64,000 bases of DNA. It comes from Aureispira anguillae (GTDB lineage: Bacteria; Bacteroidota; Bacteroidia; Chitinophagales; Saprospiraceae). The stretch's first letter is position 1. Each line of letters begins with the position of its first letter. Shown here in pieces: positions 62,175 to 64,000 of the stretch. The DNA lies in assembly GCF_026000115.1 (NCBI RefSeq), contig NZ_AP026867.1, positions 775,501 through 839,500 of the forward strand, given 5' to 3'. The position numbers and the translations under genes were made by a program. The notes under the pieces were generated by a model, which made no database searches, was not told where the DNA came from, and was given only the letters and a program-made list of their open reading frames with translations.

Positions 62175-64000
62175 ATGAATTATTTAATGTTCTTGTTCGC
62201 TCTAGTTGGGCTATTATCTTTTAATTGCTGTCAAGCACAAAATTCATTCCCATCTAAGGTCGATTCAACGCTTTATGATACGCTTCAGTGGCGAAATATT
62301 GGTCCTTTTAGGGGAGGGCGTTCTTGTGCGGTAACAGGCGTAGAAGGCGACCCTAATTTGTTTTATTTTGGAGCAGCAGGTGGAGGAATCTGGAAAACAA
62401 AAGATGGAGGGCGCAACTGGAACAATATCTCAGATGGTTTTTTTGGGGGCTCTGTAGGAGCAATTGCCGTGAGCAAGTCTGACCCCAATGTTATTTATGT
62501 AGGAGGGGGAGAAAAGACCGTCCGAGGAAATGTATCCATTGGTTATGGGATTTGGAAAAGCGAAAATGCTGGAAAGACTTGGGTACAAAAGGGCTTAAAA
62601 AAATCTAGACAAATTGCTAGGGTTCGGGTGCATCCCAAAAATCATAATGTTGTTTATGCCGCAGCAATGGGAAATCTATTTAAGCCCAATGCTGAGCGAG
62701 GAGTTTTTAAAAGCATAGATGGTGGTGATACTTGGAAAAAGGTACTTTTTGTTAACGATGAAGTGGGCGCTGTAGATTTGGTGATAGACCCTAGCAACCC
62801 TAGGATTTTATACGCTACTACTTGGCGAATTCAGCGAACGCCCTACAGCATGTCTAGTGGGGGAGAAGGTTGTGGAATTTGGAAAAGTACAGACCATGGA
62901 GAAACTTGGAAAAATATCACCAAAAACAAAGGGTTACCCAAGGATACTTTAGGTATTATAGGAATTACGGTGTCCCCTGCCAACCCAGAGCGAGTGTGGG
63001 CCATCATTGAATCTAAGACAGGAGGAGTCTTTCGATCCGATAATGGTGGTGATACTTGGGTGAAAACCAACGATAAACGAAATTTACGCCAGCGTGCATG
63101 GTATTATAGTGTTATTCAAGCAGATCCAAAGGATGCAGAAGTGGTTTATGTACTAAATGTACGTTACCACCGTTCAGAGGATGGAGGTCGAACGTTCAAA
63201 CCATTTAGTGCACCTCATGTTGACCACCACGATCTTTGGATTGATCCAGAAAACCCCAAACGCATGATTATTGGGGACGATGGAGGGGCGCAAGTAAGCT
63301 ATGACAGAGGAACCACTTGGTCCACTTATCACAATCAACCGACCGCACAATTTTATAGAATAACCACCGATAACCATTTTCCTTATCGAATCTATGCCGC
63401 ACAGCAAGACAACAGCACCGTTCGCATTCCGCATCGTACTAGAGGTTGGGGAATTTCAGACAAAGATTGGGAGCCTACAGCAGGCTGTGAATGTGGGCAT
63501 ATTGCTGTTGATCCACTCAATTCGGATATTGTTTATGGAGGCTGTTACGATGGTTATTTGCAACGCAAGAATCACAAAAATGGTCAGACTAGGGCTATTA
63601 ATGTATGGCCAGATAATCCAATGGGGCATGGAGCCGAAGCTACAAAATATCGTTTCCAATGGAATTTCCCTTTGTTTTTTAGCCCACACGACCCCAAAAA
63701 GTTATACACTGCTTCCAATCATTTGCACGTCACTTATAATGAAGGGCAAAGCTGGGAAACCATTAGCCCAGATTTAACAACCAATGATTCTACCAAGCAG
63801 AAATCTTCAGGTGGTCCCATTACACAGGACAATACTTCGGTAGAGTATTATTGTACCATTTTTGCTGCCTGCGAATCGCCACGAGTAAAAGATTTGTTGT
63901 GGACAGGTTCTGATGATGGTTTAATCCATATTTCTAGGGATGGAGGAAAAAATTGGGATAATGTAACGCCTTCTAAGATGCCTAAATGGATGCAAATAAA
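62175..64000 (+). CDS. BNR/sortilin (VPS10)-like propeller protein, N-terminal part (runs off right edge)
   Basis: The frame opens at ATG 62175 (MNYLMFLFALVGLLSFNCC, a secretion or lipoprotein signal with CC at 18-19) and stays open to the edge, about 608 residues. The start of the mature domain, LQWRNIGPFRGGRSCAVTGV, and many Asp-box/BNR repeats (GIWKTKDGGRNWNN, GIWKSENAGKTWV, GVFKSIDGGDTWKK, GIWKSTDHGETWKN, GVFRSDNGGDTWV, ISRDGGKNWDN) identify the large WD40/YVTN/BNR-like family often annotated as glycosyl hydrolase or sortilin-like in Bacteroidota. HVDHHDLWIDP is typical of it. The C-terminus is outside the window. Enzyme activity is not established. Confidence 0.85.
   Translation, partial: MNYLMFLFALVGLLSFNCCQAQNSFPSKVDSTLYDTLQWRNIGPFRGGRSCAVTGVEGDPNLFYFGAAGGGIWKTKDGGRNWNNISDGFFGGSVGAIAVSKSDPNVIYVGGGEKTVRGNVSIGYGIWKSENAGKTWVQKGLKKSRQIARVRVHPKNHNVVYAAAMGNLFKPNAERGVFKSIDGGDTWKKVLFVNDEVGAVDLVIDPSNPRILYATTWRIQRTPYSMSSGGEGCGIWKSTDHGETWKNITKNKGLPKDTLGIIGITVSPANPERVWAIIESKTGGVFRSDNGGDTWVKTNDKRNLRQRAWYYSVIQADPKDAEVVYVLNVRYHRSEDGGRTFKPFSAPHVDHHDLWIDPENPKRMIIGDDGGAQVSYDRGTTWSTYHNQPTAQFYRITTDNHFPYRIYAAQQDNSTVRIPHRTRGWGISDKDWEPTAGCECGHIAVDPLNSDIVYGGCYDGYLQRKNHKNGQTRAINVWPDNPMGHGAEATKYRFQWNFPLFFSPHDPKKLYTASNHLHVTYNEGQSWETISPDLTTNDSTKQKSSGGPITQDNTSVEYYCTIFAACESPRVKDLLWTGSDDGLIHISRDGGKNWDNVTPSKMPKWMQI

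Noticed and set aside
1-64000. tRNA, rRNA or riboswitch genes
   Set aside because: None was recognised by eye in the intergenic stretches; a covariance-model search would be needed to exclude small structured RNAs.

Overview
The window looks like chromosomal DNA of an AT-rich, marine-type Bacteroidota, probably of the Saprospiria (an Aureispira- or Saprospira-like organism is my guess, not shown by the sequence). The reasons are: many secreted proteins ending in a type IX secretion (T9SS) type A sorting domain; TAnnTTTG-type promoter boxes; the coaBC / rpoZ / bamD neighbourhood typical of Bacteroidota; a propeller-type sensor kinase paired with a LytTR regulator; and DUF1800/DUF1501, DUF5916 and FG-GAP proteins. 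I saw no tRNA, rRNA, CRISPR array, prophage or classical insertion sequence.

Layout. 1-2.7 kb: leftward housekeeping genes (coaBC cut by the edge, rpoZ overlapping bamD, a small TPR gene). 2.9-13.7 kb: rightward T9SS cargo (PKD protein, subtilisin-like protease, two tandem FG-GAP propellers), separated by terminators and by members of an intergenic repeat family. 13.8-16.4 kb: topoisomerase subunit A. 17-20.4 kb: four tandem paralogous lipoproteins. 20.6-24.2 kb: truB, a glycerophosphodiesterase, an agmatinase-family enzyme and an alpha/beta hydrolase. 24.3-28.2 kb: two-component system. 28.4-31 kb: DUF1800/DUF1501 pair. 31-36 kb: a leftward cassette of a membrane monohaem cytochrome c-like protein, a LodA/GoxA-like CTQ quinoprotein and a LodB-like flavoprotein. 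36.3-38.6 kb: a membrane propeller protein and thyA. 39.3-42.3 kb: DUF5916 outer-membrane protein and a small secreted protein. 42.3-46.2 kb: three paralogues sharing an unrecognised domain, two of them with a C-terminal OmpA domain. 46.3-52.7 kb: a hydrolase, then a near-identical tandem triplication of an Rpn-family PD-(D/E)XK nuclease gene together with the 3' end of the neighbouring beta-propeller gene. 53-64 kb: UbiD-family decarboxylase, a lipoprotein, bifunctional NAD(P)HX repair enzyme (nnr), a carboxypeptidase-regulatory-domain protein, holA, a SASA-type esterase with a T9SS tail, and the start of a large BNR/sortilin-like propeller protein cut by the right edge.

The most novel items are (i) a family of mosaic, intergenic, palindrome-ended repeats (termini AATACTCCGTTGA / TCAACGGAGTATT, with a paired base change in one copy), (ii) the recent Rpn nuclease amplification, with 4-base (GAAT) junctions and a length-variable hinge, (iii) the CTQ-quinoprotein/cytochrome c cassette, (iv) lipoprotein paralogues whose signal-peptide DNA is far more conserved than their mature parts, and (v) an unnamed domain present four times in three neighbouring proteins. 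All coordinates were read by eye and homology calls rest on motif recognition, since no searches could be run.
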